Positions 7,594 through 16,105 of a stretch of 64,000 nucleotides of DNA are shown here, in pieces. The notes beneath the pieces were generated by a model. That model worked only from the letters and a program-made list of their open reading frames with translations. It was not told the origin of the DNA and did not search any database. Source of the stretch: Halomonas urmiana. Its GTDB lineage: Bacteria; Pseudomonadota; Gammaproteobacteria; Pseudomonadales; Halomonadaceae. How positions within the stretch are numbered: position 1 is the stretch's first letter; every line of letters starts with the position of its first letter. The position numbers were made by a program, and so were the translations under genes. The stretch is taken from contig NZ_VBUI01000021.1 in NCBI RefSeq assembly GCF_005780185.1, positions 16,291-80,290 on the forward strand, read 5' to 3'.

Positions 7594-8583
7594 ATGATTG
7601 CATTCCTGATTCGCAGGCTACTGCAGGGCGCGCTGGTCATGCTCACGGTCGCCTTCATCGCCTTTAGCATGTTTCGCTTCGTCGGTGATCCGGTCACCAA
7701 CATGCTGCCCCAGGACGCCACGCTCGAGCAGCGCACCGAACTGCAGGAGCGGCTCGGCCTGAACGACCCGCTGCCCCTCCAGTTCGGCCACTTCGTCACC
7801 AACGCCGTGCAGGGTGACTTCGGCATCTCCTATCGCAATCAGCGGCCGGTCTCGGACCTGATCGCCGAGCGGCTTCCGGCCACCATGGAGATGGTCTTCG
7901 CTGCGGTGGTGCTGTCGCTGGTGATCGGCATTCCCATGGGCGTCTACACCGCCCTGCGGCGCGACAGCTGGCTCAGCCACCTGTTACAGGGTGTCTCGCT
8001 GGCCGGGATTTCCGTGCCGACCTTCGTCACAGGCATCCTGCTGATCCTGGTGTTCTCGGTGTGGCTCAACTGGCTGCCCTCCTTCGGCCGCGGCGACGTC
8101 GTGGAGATCGGCGGCTGGAGCACCGGACTCCTGACCGTCAGCGGCATCAAGGCGCTGATCATGCCGGTGATCACCCTGTCACTGTTCCAGATCACCCTGA
8201 TCATGCGACTGGTCAGAGCGGAGATGCTGGAGGTCCTCAAGACCGACTACATCCGCTTCGCCCGGGCGCGCGGGCTGACCAACCGGGCCGTGCATTTCGG
8301 CCATGCCCTGCGCAACACCCTGATGCCGGTGATCACCATTACCGGGCTGCAGATCGGCGCCCTGATCGCCTTCGCCATCATCACCGAGACGGTCTTCCAA
8401 TGGCCGGGCATGGGACTGCTGTTCATGCAGGCGGTGAGCTTCGTGGATATCCCGGTGATGTCCGCCTACCTGGTCATGGTGTCGCTGATCTTCGTGGTCA
8501 TTAACACCATCGTCGACATGCTCTATTTCGTGGTCGATCCGCGCCTGCGCGTCGATGCGGGCAAGAACACCACCGGCGCCTGA
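7594..8583 (+). CDS. ABC transporter permease, DppB/GsiC type
   Basis: 329 residues with a transmembrane helix at 9-30 and a typical BPD_transp_1 domain from about residue 95 onward. The EAA-type loop that contacts the ATPase is visible in RFARARGLTNRAVHFGHALRN (within about 220-245). The sequence ends in the common DMLYFVVDPRLR. It partners with the permease 11 bp downstream. Confidence 0.95.
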   Translation: MIAFLIRRLLQGALVMLTVAFIAFSMFRFVGDPVTNMLPQDATLEQRTELQERLGLNDPLPLQFGHFVTNAVQGDFGISYRNQRPVSDLIAERLPATMEMVFAAVVLSLVIGIPMGVYTALRRDSWLSHLLQGVSLAGISVPTFVTGILLILVFSVWLNWLPSFGRGDVVEIGGWSTGLLTVSGIKALIMPVITLSLFQITLIMRLVRAEMLEVLKTDYIRFARARGLTNRAVHFGHALRNTLMPVITITGLQIGALIAFAIITETVFQWPGMGLLFMQAVSFVDIPVMSAYLVMVSLIFVVINTIVDMLYFVVDPRLRVDAGKNTTGA

Positions 8584-8594
8584 GGAGCCTAGTT

Positions 8595-9530
8595 ATGAGC
8601 ACCGTAACGCAACGACTCAACGACGACTGGCGCAGGTTCATCGACAGTGACCTGTTCTACAGCTTTCGTCGCTCACCGATCACCATCGTCGCCTTCGTGG
8701 TGGTGGTCACCCTGATCCTGGCGGCGATCTTCGCCCCCTGGATCGCCCCCCACGATCCCTTCGATGTCAGCACGCTGAGCCTGCTCAACAGCGAGCTGCC
8801 TCCCGCCTGGGTCGCGGGCGGCGACCCGGCCTTCCTGCTGGGCACCGACGGCCAGGGACGCGACGTGCTGTCGGCCCTGCTCTACGGCGCCCGGATCTCG
8901 ATCCTGGTGGGCCTGGCGAGCGTCGCCTTCGCCATGACGCTGGGGGTCTGTCTCGGCCTGCTGGCCGCCTACGTGGGTGGCACGGTCGATGCGCTGATCA
9001 TGCGCATCGCCGACGTCATGATCAGCTTCCCGCCGATCCTGGTGGCCCTGCTGATCAACGGCGTCGCCCGCGGCGTCCTGCCGCCCGAGATGCAGCACGA
9101 CGCCGTGATCTTCGTACTGATACTGGCCATCGGCCTGACCACCTGGGTGCAGTATGCGCGCACCGTGCGCGGCTCCACCCTGGTCGAGAAGAACCGGGAA
9201 TACGTGCTGGCCGCCCGCGTCATCGGCCTGCGCTCGCGCTCGATCATGGCCAAGCACATCCTGCCCAACGTGATCGGACCGATCCTGGTGGTGGCCACGG
9301 TGAACCTGGCGATCGCCATCCTGATCGAGGCCGCCCTCTCCTTCCTGGGCGTGGGCATGCCACCCACCGAACCCTCGCTCGGCACGCTGATTCGCATCGG
9401 CAACGAGTTCCTGTTCTCGGGCGTCTGGTGGGTCGTGATCTTCCCCTCCGCCGTACTGGTGCTGCTGGTGCTGTCGGTGAATCTGCTGGGCGACTGGCTC
9501 CGCGATGCCCTCAACCCCAAACTGCGCTGA
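8595..9530 (+). CDS. ABC transporter permease, DppC/GsiD type
   Basis: 311 residues, second membrane subunit of the dipeptide-type importer. After a cytoplasmic N-terminus there is a first helix near 28-50, a periplasmic loop containing FLLGTDGQGRDVLSALLYGAR, and the BPD_transp_1 domain. The coupling loop VLAARVIGLRSRSIMAKHILPN is present. A GAGGAG ribosome site starts at the previous stop codon. Confidence 0.95.
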   Translation: MSTVTQRLNDDWRRFIDSDLFYSFRRSPITIVAFVVVVTLILAAIFAPWIAPHDPFDVSTLSLLNSELPPAWVAGGDPAFLLGTDGQGRDVLSALLYGARISILVGLASVAFAMTLGVCLGLLAAYVGGTVDALIMRIADVMISFPPILVALLINGVARGVLPPEMQHDAVIFVLILAIGLTTWVQYARTVRGSTLVEKNREYVLAARVIGLRSRSIMAKHILPNVIGPILVVATVNLAIAILIEAALSFLGVGMPPTEPSLGTLIRIGNEFLFSGVWWVVIFPSAVLVLLVLSVNLLGDWLRDALNPKLR

Positions 9531-9541
9531 GCGAGGCAATC

Positions 9542-10582
9542 ATGACAGAACACAACAACACCTCCCCCGTGCTGGACGTGCATGACCTGCACATCGAATT
9601 CGATACCCGCCACGGCGCCCTGAAGGCCATCGACGGCATCTCGCTGCAGATCGCCCCGGGAGAGATCCTGGGCGTGGTCGGCGAATCCGGCGCCGGCAAG
9701 TCGCTGACCGGCACCGCGATCACCGGCCTGCTGGAGAGCCCCGGGCGCATCTCCGGCGGCGAGATTCGCCTGGAAGGCCAGCGCATCGACAACCTCTCCC
9801 AGGACGAGTTGCGGCGCCTGCGCGGTCGGCGTATCGGCGCCATCTTCCAGGACCCGCTGACCAGCCTGAACCCGCTCTACACGGTCGGCCGCCAGCTCAT
9901 CGAGACCATTCGCACCCACCTGCCGATGAACAGGGCCCAGGCGCGCCAGCGCGCCATCGAGCTGTTGGCCGAGGTCGGCCTGCCGGCGCCGGAGACGCGC
10001 ATCGACCAGTACCCGCACCAGTTCTCCGGGGGCATGCGCCAGCGTGTGGTCATCGCCCTGGCACTGTGCGCCGATCCCAAGCTGGTGATCGCCGACGAGC
10101 CGACCACCGCCCTGGACGTCTCGGTGCAGGCGCAGATCATCACGGTGCTCAAGCGCCTGTGCCGGGAGCATGGCACCGCCGTGATGCTGGTGACCCACGA
10201 CATGGGGGTGATCGCCGAGGCCGCCGATCGCGTGGCGGTGATGTATGCCGGACGCCTGGTGGAGGTCGGCCCCGTTGCCGACGTCATCAAACATGCCAAG
10301 CACCCCTACACCCAGGGCCTGATGAACTCCATTCCCACCATCCTCCATGATGTCGAACGCCTCGAGCAGATCGAGGGCTCGATGCCGCGACTGACCGCCA
10401 TTCCCGAAGGCTGCGCCTTCAACCCACGCTGTCCGCATGCCTTCGAACGTTGTCGAGTCGAACGCCCCGACCTGATCGCCGTCGACGAGGGCGCGGCCGC
10501 CTGCTGGCTCGTCGAGGAGGGCGCCACCCCGCCACCCCAGGCGCGGGCCACCGCCGACACGCTGGTCGACCACCATGATTAA
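9542..10582 (+). CDS. ABC transporter ATP-binding protein, DppD type
   Basis: 346 residues. Walker A GESGAGKS at 47-54, Q-loop Gln103, signature FSGGMRQ at 161-167, Walker B LVIADEP at 181-187, followed by the D-loop and an H-loop histidine in VTHDMG. The C-terminal oligopeptide-transporter domain has the cysteine-rich GCAFNPRCPHAFERC segment, which in some OppD relatives binds an iron-sulfur cluster. The frame is open further upstream, but ATG 9542 follows the permease stop by 11 bp and gives the normal family N-terminus. Confidence 0.95.
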   Translation: MTEHNNTSPVLDVHDLHIEFDTRHGALKAIDGISLQIAPGEILGVVGESGAGKSLTGTAITGLLESPGRISGGEIRLEGQRIDNLSQDELRRLRGRRIGAIFQDPLTSLNPLYTVGRQLIETIRTHLPMNRAQARQRAIELLAEVGLPAPETRIDQYPHQFSGGMRQRVVIALALCADPKLVIADEPTTALDVSVQAQIITVLKRLCREHGTAVMLVTHDMGVIAEAADRVAVMYAGRLVEVGPVADVIKHAKHPYTQGLMNSIPTILHDVERLEQIEGSMPRLTAIPEGCAFNPRCPHAFERCRVERPDLIAVDEGAAACWLVEEGATPPPQARATADTLVDHHD

Positions 10583-10595
10583 GGAGGCAGGGACC

Positions 10596-11693
10596 ATGAA
10601 CATGACCGAAACCATGTCAGCAAGCATGCGCGAGGCCGCGCCGCTGGCGGCCTCGCAGAACGCCGGGGCGAGCGTCGACTCCTCCGCGGAGCAGCCGGTG
10701 TTTCGCATCACCAACCTGAAACGCCATTTCGACGTCTCGCCGCCGCTGCTCAACCGCCTGCTGGAGCGCAAGGGCAGGCAGATCGTCAAGGCGGTGGATG
10801 GTGTCGACTTCGAGATCTATCGCGGCGAAACCTTCAGCCTGGTCGGCGAGTCCGGCTGTGGAAAATCGACCATCGCCAAGCTGGTCGTGGGGCTGAATGG
10901 CACCACGGACGGCAGCATCGAGTTCGAGGGGCAGGATATCGCCCGCCACAGCCGGCGGGACATGGACGCCGTGCGTCACCGGCTGCAGATGATCTTCCAG
11001 GACCCCTATGCCAGCCTCAATCCGCGCTGGCGGGTGGGCGAGATCATCGCCGAGCCGATCCAGGTCTTCGGCCTGCTCGAGGGCAAGGCCGAGATCAAAC
11101 AGCGCGTCAAGGAGCTGCTGGAGGGGGTCGGCCTCAACGCCCAGGACAGCGAGAAGTATCCCCACGAGTTTTCGGGGGGCCAGCGCCAGCGCATCTCCAT
11201 CGCCCGGGCGCTGGCCAGCAACCCCGAGTTCATCGTCTGCGACGAGCCGACCTCGGCGCTGGACGTCTCGGTGCAGGCGCAGATCCTCAACCTGATGAAG
11301 GAGCTGCAGCAGCAGCACGACCTGACCTACCTGTTCATCAGCCACGACCTCTCGGTGGTCTACCACATCTCCGACCGGGTGGGCGTCATGTACCTCGGGC
11401 GGCTGGTCGAGGTCGGCGAGAAGCACGAGCTGTTCCGGCGGCCCCAGCACCCCTACACGCGCATGCTGCTCGACTCCATTCCCGACCTGGAGATGACCGG
11501 CCGCGCGCGCACGCCGGTGGGCGGCGAGGTGCCGAGCCCACTGGATCCCCCCAGCGGCTGCGCCTTCCATCCGCGCTGCCCGCACGCCACGGCGCGCTGC
11601 CAGCAGGAGGTGCCCCTGCCGATCCACAACGTCGAACGCGGCTTCGTCGCCTGCCATGCGGTCGAGGAAGGGCGACTCATCGCCACCGACTGA
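10596..11693 (+). CDS. ABC transporter ATP-binding protein, DppF type
   Basis: 365 residues. Walker A GESGCGKS at 84-91, signature FSGGQRQ at 192-198, Walker B FIVCDEP at 212-218. An unusually long N-terminus (about 35 residues, low similarity expected) precedes the ATPase core. ATG 10596 is chosen over ATG 10575 because AAGGAGG lies eight bases before it. Like its partner it ends with a cysteine-containing C-terminal domain ([15 protein letters not shown]). Confidence 0.95.
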   Translation: MNMTETMSASMREAAPLAASQNAGASVDSSAEQPVFRITNLKRHFDVSPPLLNRLLERKGRQIVKAVDGVDFEIYRGETFSLVGESGCGKSTIAKLVVGLNGTTDGSIEFEGQDIARHSRRDMDAVRHRLQMIFQDPYASLNPRWRVGEIIAEPIQVFGLLEGKAEIKQRVKELLEGVGLNAQDSEKYPHEFSGGQRQRISIARALASNPEFIVCDEPTSALDVSVQAQILNLMKELQQQHDLTYLFISHDLSVVYHISDRVGVMYLGRLVEVGEKHELFRRPQHPYTRMLLDSIPDLEMTGRARTPVGGEVPSPLDPPSGCAFHPRCPHATARCQQEVPLPIHNVERGFVACHAVEEGRLIATD

Positions 11694-11727
11694 GCCCTGC
11701 TCGAGAGACTCCGGAAAGGAAGAGACC

Positions 11728-12429
11728 ATGGATTTCGATTTCAGCGAACTGACCAAGCAGGAGCGTTACAAGCTGCTGGTCAGCTTCATCGTGCCGCGCC
11801 CCATCGCCCTGGTCACCACCGTCGATGCCGACGGGGTGTCCAACGCCGGGCCGATGAGCTTCTTCAACGTGTTCGGCGACGAACCGCCGATCCTGATCCT
11901 GGGCATCCAGCACCGCCCGGACGGACGCTTCAAGGACACCACCCGCAACATCCACGACAGCGGGGAGTTCGTGGTGAACCTGGTCAATGAACGGATCGCG
12001 CCACACATGATCACCACCTCCCTGGACTTCGCCCCCGAGGAGGACGAGGCCTCGGCCGCGGGGCTGACCCTGGTGCCCAGCCGCCACCTGCGCGCCAGGC
12101 GCATCCAGGAGGCGCCGGTGGCGCTGGAGTGCCGCAAGACCGAGTCCCTGGAGTACCCCAACCGCTCGGTGATCGTCGGCGAGGTGCTGCACATGCACGT
12201 GCAGGACGAGTACATCGACCCGGCCACGCTGCGGGTGCGTCCCGAGGCCTACCACCCCCTGGCGCGCCTGCACGCCGACGCCTACTTCTACGCCGAGACG
12301 CAGTTCGAGCTGCCCCGGCCAAGCCTGGAGGAGTGGCGCGCCACCCAGGAGACCGTGGCCGAGCATGGCGTCACCGCGGCGTGCGCCACCCCCGTCACGA
12401 GCCATGACATCGACCAGACGGTCGACTAG
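11728..12429 (+). CDS. Flavin reductase-like FMN-binding protein
   Basis: 233 residues of the DIM6/NTAB flavin reductase-like family. The FMN-binding core is seen in FIVPRPIALVTTVDADGVSNAGPMSFF (within about 19-46) and ILGIQHRPDG. Members either reduce free flavin for a partner monooxygenase or act as flavoredoxin-like proteins. No partner monooxygenase is encoded in the window, so its redox partner is unknown. It lies 34 bp after the last transporter gene and 26 bp before the first amidohydrolase, so it belongs to the same operon. The start at 11728 has GGAAAGGAAGAG upstream. Confidence 0.85.
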   Translation: MDFDFSELTKQERYKLLVSFIVPRPIALVTTVDADGVSNAGPMSFFNVFGDEPPILILGIQHRPDGRFKDTTRNIHDSGEFVVNLVNERIAPHMITTSLDFAPEEDEASAAGLTLVPSRHLRARRIQEAPVALECRKTESLEYPNRSVIVGEVLHMHVQDEYIDPATLRVRPEAYHPLARLHADAYFYAETQFELPRPSLEEWRATQETVAEHGVTAACATPVTSHDIDQTVD

Positions 12430-12455
12430 AGCATCGACACAACAAGGAGGCGTGC

Positions 12456-13649
12456 ATGTCGAATCCCCTGCTGCTGCGCAACGTTCGTCCGCTCGAGGGC
12501 GAGGCCCAGGACGTGCTGATCCGCGACGGCCACATCAGCCGCGTGGGCCCATCGCTCGAGGCGCCCGAGGCGCGCGTCGTGGATGGCCGAGGCGGCATCC
12601 TGCTCCCCGGCCTGGTGGATGCCCACACCCACCTGGACAAGACCCACTGGGGCCAGCCGTGGCACCGCCACAGCGCCGGCCCGACCATCGCCGAGCGCAT
12701 CGCCAACGAGCGCGAGGTCAGGCGCCAGCTCGGCTACTCGCCGGCCGAGCAGTCGGCCAACCAGGTGCGCCAGGCCATCGCCATGGGCACCACCCATATC
12801 CGCACCCACGTCGATATCGACACCGACGTCGGCCTGGCCCACCTCGAGGGCGTGCTGGCGACCCGGGAGCGCTTCCGTGACGCCCTGACCATGCAGATCG
12901 TCGCCTTTCCCCAGAGCGGGCTGCTGGTGCGCCCCGGCACCAAGGAGCTGATGGCCGAGGCGATGCGCGCCGGCGCCGACCTGGTGGGCGGCATCGATCC
13001 CTCGAGCATGGATCGCGATCCCGTCGGGCACCTCGACAGCATCTTCGCCCTCGCCGAGCAGCAGGGGCGCGGCGTGGACATCCACCTGCATGAACCCGGC
13101 ATGCTGGGCGCCTTCGCCCTCGAGCTGATCGCCGAGCGCACCGCGGCACTGGGCATGCAGGGTCGGGTCACGGTGAGCCACGCCTTCTGCCTGGGCATGG
13201 TCGACGACGCCTACCTCGAGCAGCTGACGAGGCTGCTGCTCGACAACCGCATCGCCATCATGACCCACGGTCCCGGCCACATCGAGTTCCCCCCGGTGCG
13301 CCGCCTGCTCGACGCCGGCGTCACCCTGTGCTGCGGCTCCGACGGCATCCGCGACTCCTGGGGCCCCTACGGCAACGCCGACATGCTGGAGCGCGCCATG
13401 CTGGTGGGCTTTCGCAGCGGCTTCCGGCACGACGAGGACCTCGAGCACACCCTCGATATCGTCACCCAGGGCGGCGCGACGGTCATGGAGGCCGAGGCCT
13501 ACGGGGTGGCGCCGGGCTGCCGGGCCGACCTCGCCGTGGTGGCCGGGGAGACCCGCGTCGAGGCGATGATGAATCGTGCCCCGCGTATCGCCGTGATCAA
13601 GCACGGCCGCCTGGTGGCCGCCGACGGCGACTGCCTGATCCGAGACTGA
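12456..13649 (+). CDS. Amidohydrolase, cytosine deaminase-like
   Basis: 397 residues, amidohydrolase superfamily with the CodA-like arrangement. The HxH metal motif is HTH at 57-59 (DAHTHLDK), followed by the HLHEPG histidine, SHAFCLG, and the catalytic aspartate in CCGSDGIRDSW. The DAHTHLDKT and GIRDSWxPYG signatures are shared with cytosine deaminase and ammelide aminohydrolases. Likely reaction is hydrolytic deamination or ring opening of a pyrimidine-like or triazine-like ring. The exact substrate is not determinable. SD AAGGAGG precedes ATG 12456. Confidence 0.85.
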   Translation: MSNPLLLRNVRPLEGEAQDVLIRDGHISRVGPSLEAPEARVVDGRGGILLPGLVDAHTHLDKTHWGQPWHRHSAGPTIAERIANEREVRRQLGYSPAEQSANQVRQAIAMGTTHIRTHVDIDTDVGLAHLEGVLATRERFRDALTMQIVAFPQSGLLVRPGTKELMAEAMRAGADLVGGIDPSSMDRDPVGHLDSIFALAEQQGRGVDIHLHEPGMLGAFALELIAERTAALGMQGRVTVSHAFCLGMVDDAYLEQLTRLLLDNRIAIMTHGPGHIEFPPVRRLLDAGVTLCCGSDGIRDSWGPYGNADMLERAMLVGFRSGFRHDEDLEHTLDIVTQGGATVMEAEAYGVAPGCRADLAVVAGETRVEAMMNRAPRIAVIKHGRLVAADGDCLIRD

Positions 13650-13672
13650 CCGCTACCCCACAGGAGGCCTCG

Positions 13673-15148
13673 ATGACGAGGACACTGATCACCGGCCGCT
13701 ACGTCGTCGGCTACGACGGCCAGGGCCATGTCATCCTCCCCGACGGGGAGGTCGTCTATGAGGGCGACACCATCATTCACGTCGGCTACGGCTACGATGG
13801 GCCGGTGGACGAGCGCATAGATGCCGGCAACGCCGTGGTCGGTCCCGGTTTCATCGACCTGGATGCCCTGGCGGACCTGGACTCCACGGTGCTCGGCTTC
13901 GACAACGCGCCGGGCTGGCGCCACGGCCGGGTCTGGGCCAGCACCTACGTCGAGCAAGGCCCCCGCGAGGCCTACACCGCAGAGGAGGAGGACACCAAGA
14001 AGGAGTACGCCTTTGCCCAGCTGCTGCTCAACGGCGTGACCACGGCGCTGCCCATCACCTCCCTGCTCTACCGGGAGTGGGACGAGACCTACACGGAGTT
14101 CGCCCGCGCCGCGGCGATCGGCGCCGAGCTCGGCATCCGCCTCTACCTGGGGCCGGCCTACCGCACCGGGGCCTCGGTGGTCCACCCCGACGGGCGCTTC
14201 GGCATCCACTGGGACGAGGCGCGGGGCAGGCGGGGCCTCGAGGCCGCCATCGCCTTCGTCAAGGACTACGAGGGCTACGCCGACGGCCTGGTGCGCGGCA
14301 TGCTGGCGCCCGATCGCATCGAGTGCTGCACCCGGGAGCTGCTGGAGCAGACGGCTCAGGCCGCGCGCGCCCTCGACTGTCCCGTGCGCCTGCACTGCTG
14401 CCAGTCCCCGCTGGAGATCGAGACCATGGAGGAGCGCTTCGGCCGCTCTTCCATCGGCCTGCTGGACGAGATCGGCTTCCTGGACCGCCGCGCCCTGCTG
14501 CCCCACGGCATTCGCCTCGGCGGCCATCGACCGACGACGGCGAGCGTCGAGCAGGACCTCGACGCCCTGGCAGGCGCCGACGCGACCCTGGTGCAGTGTC
14601 CCATGGTGAGCGCGCGCATGGGCCACTTCATGGATTCGTTTGCCCGGATGCAGCGCCGCGGCATCAACGTCGGCTTGGGCACGGATACCTTCCCCCCGGA
14701 CGTCATCACCAACCTGCACACGGGCATCATGGCGACCCGGCTGGTGGAGGGCGACGAGTCGGCCTGCTCGGCGGCCGACTACTACACGGCCGCCACCCTG
14801 GCGGGGGCGAAGGCCCTGAACCGTCCCGACCTGGGCCGGCTCGCGCCGGGGACCAAGGCCGATATCACGGTCTTCGACCTGAGTGGCTTCCACCTCGGCC
14901 AGCTCATAGATCCCATCCAGACCATGATCATGAGTGGCTCCGGGCGGGACTTCACGCGGGTCATCGTCAACGGCAGGACGATCGCCCAGGATCGGCAGAT
15001 CAAGGGCATCGACCTCACTCGCCTGGCCGATCAGGCGCAGCGTCAGTTCGATCGCCTGCGCGCCTCCTACCCGGAGCGCACCCACCGCCACCCGCCGGAG
15101 CACGAAATCTTCCCCGGCGCCTTCCCGGTGCGGCGCACCTCGCTGTAG
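13673..15148 (+). CDS. Amidohydrolase/chlorohydrolase-family protein without HxH motif
   Basis: 491 residues, related to TRZ/ATZ-type amidohydrolases: N-terminal composite beta domain, TIM barrel, and C-terminal KADITVFDLSG. Where relatives have the metal-binding HxH after the PGF/PGL turn, this protein reads PGFIDLDALADLD, with Asp62-Leu63-Asp64 in place of His-x-His. Later histidines (RLHCCQSPLE, LPHGIRLGGH) and the aspartate in GLGTDTFPPD remain. It may use an altered metal site or be a mononuclear variant. Start 13673 has CAGGAGG six bases upstream, 23 bp after the preceding amidohydrolase. It is the last gene of the operon, followed by a strong hairpin. Confidence 0.85.
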   Translation: MTRTLITGRYVVGYDGQGHVILPDGEVVYEGDTIIHVGYGYDGPVDERIDAGNAVVGPGFIDLDALADLDSTVLGFDNAPGWRHGRVWASTYVEQGPREAYTAEEEDTKKEYAFAQLLLNGVTTALPITSLLYREWDETYTEFARAAAIGAELGIRLYLGPAYRTGASVVHPDGRFGIHWDEARGRRGLEAAIAFVKDYEGYADGLVRGMLAPDRIECCTRELLEQTAQAARALDCPVRLHCCQSPLEIETMEERFGRSSIGLLDEIGFLDRRALLPHGIRLGGHRPTTASVEQDLDALAGADATLVQCPMVSARMGHFMDSFARMQRRGINVGLGTDTFPPDVITNLHTGIMATRLVEGDESACSAADYYTAATLAGAKALNRPDLGRLAPGTKADITVFDLSGFHLGQLIDPIQTMIMSGSGRDFTRVIVNGRTIAQDRQIKGIDLTRLADQAQRQFDRLRASYPERTHRHPPEHEIFPGAFPVRRTSL

Positions 15149-15183
15149 CGTCGATACCGACTCTCGAAAGCGCCCGCAACGCA

Positions 15184-15214
15184 ACGCGCCCCGTGCCACT
15201 GGCACGGGGCGCGT
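15184..15214. terminator. Terminator between amidohydrolase and gntR
   Basis: Perfect 14-bp stem (ACGCGCCCCGTGCC at 15184-15197 and its complement at 15201-15214) with an ACT loop, between convergent genes. Confidence 0.8.
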
Positions 15215-15240
15215 CGTCGTTGGCGCGGCGAAGGAAGGCG

Positions 15241-15981
15241 CTAGCCGGAGAATATCTCGAACAGGTCCGGCGCTTCGTCCTCCTCGACGTGGATCGACAG
15301 CGAGGCCTCGATGGCCTTCAGGTGGCGGCCCATGAAGGCCTCGGCGCGCTCGCCGTTGCCGGCCTCCAGATAGCCGATCAGATCGTCGTGGTCGTGGGAC
15401 TCGCAGCCCAGGTGGCCGGCGTTGCCGTAGACCGCGAGGATCAACGAGGAGCGCGAGCAGAGCCGCTCGACGAAGTCGGCCAGGGTGGCGTTGCCCGAGA
15501 TGCTCGCCAGGCGCGTATGAAAATCCGCCGAGAGCCGGATCGCCGTGCTCTGCTCGCCGGATTTCAGGGCCTGGCGTTCGCGCTGTGCCATGTCGCGCAG
15601 CGCGACCAGGTCCTCGGCGGTGATCCGCCGGGCGATCTCCGGCATCAGGCCGCACTCGACCATCAGCCGCGCATCGAAGACGTCCTTGGCCTCATCGGCG
15701 GTGGGCCGCGTCACGCTGGCCCCGCGGCGCGGCGTCAGGGTCACCAGCTGCTCCAGGGCCAGGCGCTGCAGGATCTTGCGGATCCCGGTGCGGCTGATGC
15801 CGAACACCTCGGCCAGGGCGTCCTCGCGCAGGCGCGCCCCGGGCTTGAGACGGTGCTCGATGATCGCATCGCTGATCGACTGGTAGATCGCCTCGTGCCG
15901 CTTGGGGCCATCGCCGTTCTTGCCGGGGCGGCCCCCGCCGTCGCCGGACTTGTCCCCGGCAACGAACTGACGCTGGTTCAT
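15241..15981 (-). CDS. GntR family transcriptional regulator, FCD type
   Basis: 246 residues. A flexible charged leader (about 1-28) is followed by the winged HTH (about 29-93, with LAEVFGISRTGIRKILQRL) and an FCD domain (about 100-225) with likely metal-binding histidines (DFHTRL, HDHDDLIGY, GRHLKAIE). Similar proteins regulate purine and pyrimidine catabolism. A TTGTATACgc site lies 40 bp upstream of its own start, and the same motif lies before the purine genes. It is therefore the best candidate for the regulator of the TTGTATACAA regulon, with autoregulation. This is inference from motif distribution. Confidence 0.9.
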   Translation of the reverse strand: MNQRQFVAGDKSGDGGGRPGKNGDGPKRHEAIYQSISDAIIEHRLKPGARLREDALAEVFGISRTGIRKILQRLALEQLVTLTPRRGASVTRPTADEAKDVFDARLMVECGLMPEIARRITAEDLVALRDMAQRERQALKSGEQSTAIRLSADFHTRLASISGNATLADFVERLCSRSSLILAVYGNAGHLGCESHDHDDLIGYLEAGNGERAEAFMGRHLKAIEASLSIHVEEDEAPDLFEIFSG

Positions 15982-16020
15982 GGCCGCTACGCCTCCGTGG
16001 AAAACCCGATATATCGATCA

Positions 16021-16028
16021 TTGTATAC
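16021..16028. promoter_or_regulatory. TTGTATAC operator upstream of gntR
   Basis: TTGTATACGC, matching seven of eight bases of the TGTATACA core, between the gntR start and the puuD terminator. The position suggests autoregulation. Confidence 0.55.
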
Positions 16029-16050
16029 GCTTTTCGGCCCCCAACACGAC

Positions 16051-16077
16051 AGCCGCCCGCCAAAAAGGCGGGCGGCT
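16051..16077. terminator. Terminator after puuD
   Basis: 11-bp perfect stem (AGCCGCCCGCC with its complement) and an A5 loop, 29 bases after the puuD stop on the minus strand. It separates puuD from gntR, which has its own promoter gap. Confidence 0.7.
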
Positions 16078-16105
16078 GGCAGCAACGCAAGGCCACGACC
16101 TCAGC

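Noticed and set aside
13499..15655. 718-codon open frame on the minus strand
   Set aside because: It lies across the well-supported amidohydrolase at 13673-15148 and the gntR gene, has no recognisable domain, and is typical of stop-poor antisense frames in GC-rich DNA. The same applies to the long plus-strand frames 343-2400 and 14077-16158.
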